Shown here one piece after another: positions 63,596 to 64,000 of a stretch of 64,000 bases of DNA. This DNA comes from an uncultured Roseobacter sp. (GTDB lineage Bacteria; Pseudomonadota; Alphaproteobacteria; Rhodobacterales; Rhodobacteraceae), in NCBI GenBank assembly GCA_947501635.1, contig CANMWT010000003.1, positions 389,022 to 453,021 of the forward strand, read 5' to 3'. The first letter of the stretch is position 1, and the number at the start of each line of letters is the position of its first letter. A model generated the notes under the pieces. The model was not told the DNA's origin. It did not search any database and saw only the letters and a list, made by a program, of their open reading frames with translations. The position numbers were made by a program, and so were the translations under genes.

Positions 63596-64000
63596 AGAAA
63601 ATACCCCCAAGTCGACGTTTTCGACTTCATGCTTAGTATGACGTTCCCCAAGTGGAACGCTTTCGATTTTACGTTGCAACCCTTCCGCGCACCGATCAAG
63701 TCTCTTAAATACTAACAAAGTCGGCTTGAGGCCGTAAGCGCCGATAAAATTGGAAAAGGCGAACGGCCGCAAAGTCCGCATAGCGGAAGTAGACCGATTT
63801 TCCGGTAGCGTCCGCTCTTGGTGTAAGCAGACATTCAGAGCCAGAACATCGAAATTGCAGGCGCGTACGGCTGCTTAACGCGACAAAGCCGTCATTTGCT
63901 AAAAGTGCTCGGATGGCAGCTCCGAGCCCGCAGCAGTCATAAGCAGATGTAGTACCAGCAGTTATTAGTCCGCCGCATAGCTCCCTGAGTTGCGTTTTTG
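63596..64000. other. 405-bp gene-free end of the window with degenerate repeat
   Basis: No ORF is convincing. GCGAACGGCCGCAAAGTCCGC near 63762 and following pieces resemble the repeats at 57181 and 53937. Nothing else is recognised. Confidence 0.4.

Overview
The window looks like chromosomal DNA from an alphaproteobacterium of the Rhodobacteraceae, Roseobacter group. The evidence is high-GC coding DNA with compact ATGA-overlapping gene pairs, the ccmI-ruvX-DUF1289 arrangement, the metR/metF divergon, a form II CoxL-type hydroxylase, a TIGR04283-type glycosyltransferase and cytochrome P460 homologues. Genus and species cannot be fixed from the sequence alone.

Region 1 (1-27969) is ordinary chromosome. 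It carries cytochrome c maturation (CcmI C-terminus), RuvX, a DUF1289 protein, a secreted low-complexity protein, MetR/MetF with a MetR-like site between them, a hotdog thioesterase, a YrbL-like kinase-fold protein, an RTX calcium-binding protein, a DUF2235 hydrolase and an orphan CoxL-like molybdenum hydroxylase. A translationally coupled PhyH dioxygenase/HD-domain pair resembles phosphonate-degrading PhnY/PhnZ. Then follow ValS, an enoyl-CoA hydratase, two PLP aminotransferases, an MsbA-like ABC exporter, a glycosyltransferase, YgfZ, EF-P, a PopZ-like acidic protein, a TolC-type outer membrane channel and a Pcm-like methyltransferase.

Region 2 (27997-48120) is a 20-kb integrated element in the 3' end of a tRNA-Cys gene, bounded by exact 47-bp direct repeats. 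It has a tyrosine integrase, a small DNA-binding/excisionase candidate, a large primase-helicase and no phage structural or conjugation genes, so it resembles a phage satellite or small integrative element. Cargo one is a type I restriction-modification operon in which two extra genes, a DUF6615-like nuclease-fold protein and an Abi_C-like protein, sit between hsdS and hsdR. Cargo two, bracketed by a serine resolvase and a resolvase remnant, is a four-gene operon. It encodes three mutually related proteins (two with signal peptides, one of these ending in a peptidoglycan-binding domain) and a Tae4-like peptidoglycan amidase, with no type VI secretion genes in sight. I regard this as the best candidate for an undescribed system. 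A 36-bp palindromic motif lies at the same distance upstream of the primase gene and of a small orphan gene, suggesting a shared element-specific control site.

Region 3 (48121-64000) is mosaic accessory or edge-of-island DNA. It holds a DUF5681 protein, two paralogous cytochrome P460-like c-type haem proteins followed by a broken Crp/Fnr regulator, AraC and LysR regulators, a cluster of small secreted proteins with a DUF805 membrane protein, an integrase fragment, a divergent pair of phosphate transporters (Na/Pi-PhoU type and PiT type), a truncated IS1182-like element and an aquaporin Z. Several intergenic stretches share a degenerate repeat.
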